Source: Schizophyllum amplum
Lineage: Eukaryota; Basidiomycota; Agaricomycetes; Agaricales; Schizophyllaceae
Assembly (NCBI GenBank): GCA_007026445.1
Contig: VDMD01000018.1
Location: 372,001 to 436,000, forward strand
Reading direction: 5' to 3'
Length of the DNA: 64,000 nt
Part shown: one piece after another, positions 63,547-64,000 of the stretch
Layout: each line of letters starts with the position of its first letter
Position numbering within the stretch: the stretch's first letter is position 1
Translations under genes and position numbers: made by a program
The notes under the pieces: model-generated
Seen by the model: only the letters and a program-made list of their open reading frames with translations
Told to the model about the DNA's origin: nothing
The model's database searches: none

Positions 63547-64000
63547 CAGCCTCGGCTACCTAGAAATCTTGGTCCCTACATGGAACCTTCCTAGGATATG
63601 TTAGTGGATTTTCCCAAGTTTTCTAGAGACTATAGATCTCTAGTTATAGCTGCTTTCAGCTTATATGACTGGTTATAGCTTTTCTTACAAACTATAGATC
63701 TCTAGCACTAGATATCTCTAGCCTTTAGGGTTGTATTAGCCCCTATACTGTCTTTTATTCATAGTGTTTATATGATTATATTGGGTGCTTGGATATTAGC
63801 TGGCCTTCTATGATTATGTATTAATACTCCCCTCTATCCTATAGCCTATAAAAAGCATATATCTCTATCAGCCAGTAGCATAGCAGTTCAGTCTAGTCCT
63901 TTCTATATAGCTGCATACTATAACCTCTTGTTTTCCCATAATTTGGGTGCTTTATATGACCTGCCTATGTGTTTTGCAAAATTCCACAATGTTGATATTT
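63547..64000. other. AT-rich tail, no gene seen
   Basis: Base composition drops sharply to AT-rich, with repeated 'gttatagct' and 'atctctag' words. Probably part of a repeat or transposon-rich block that continues beyond the window. Confidence 0.5.

Noticed and set aside
62807..63604. Two ORFs giving nearly the same peptide (62807-63007 minus, 63389-63604 plus)
   Set aside because: They are the two arms of the foldback element read in opposite directions, not a duplicated gene.

Overview
This is a stretch of fungal nuclear DNA, most probably from a basidiomycete of the Agaricomycetes type. The gene set is eukaryotic (cohesin SMC3 and its loader SCC2, ribosomal protein uL23, an MSB2-like signalling mucin). 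The genes are broken by many short GT-AG introns, usually 48-63 nt, and the DNA is GC-rich until the last 1.5 kb. The species cannot be read from the sequence.

Layout. 63-7477 (+): CDC11/NUD1-type leucine-rich scaffold of the septation network. 7727-9511 (+): TALE homeodomain protein. 9512-15061: gene-poor, with degenerate tandem repeats. 15062-16897 (+): METTL25/RRNAD1-type methyltransferase-like protein. 17186-18612 (-): ABHD12-type serine hydrolase. 19359-19902 (+): small membrane-anchored protein of unknown function. 20413-25133 (+): SMC3. 25475-32658 (+): SCC2/MIS4. 33139-34298 (-): IND1/NUBPL. 34606-37105 (-): Sec14-type lipid transfer protein. 37106-40160: minisatellite-rich intergenic block. 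40161-45885 (-): WDR48-type WD40 protein. 47178-49904 (+): DEAH-box helicase of the DHR2/DHX33 type. 50277-51638 (-): secreted GH43 arabinanase. 52192-53442 (+): RPAP3-like TPR protein. 54022-54816 (+): uL23. 55742-58477 (+): MSB2-like mucin. 58478-64000: no host gene recognised. It holds a near-complete palindrome, a non-autonomous hAT-like element with an 8-bp target duplication, a 307-bp miniature element with direct terminal repeats and a tRNA-like module, and a large foldback element.

The genes are mostly unlinked housekeeping functions and do not form a pathway cluster. The exception is SMC3 followed head-to-tail by SCC2, so a cohesin ring subunit and the cohesin loader are neighbours.

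Technical caution: several clearly conserved genes (CDC11, homeodomain, ABHD12, SMC3, SCC2, IND1) need one-base corrections to stay in frame, nearly always a missing base. Because essential genes are affected, assembly indels are the simplest explanation and these genes should not be called pseudogenes. Exon limits are given only where I could work them out by phase and splice sites.
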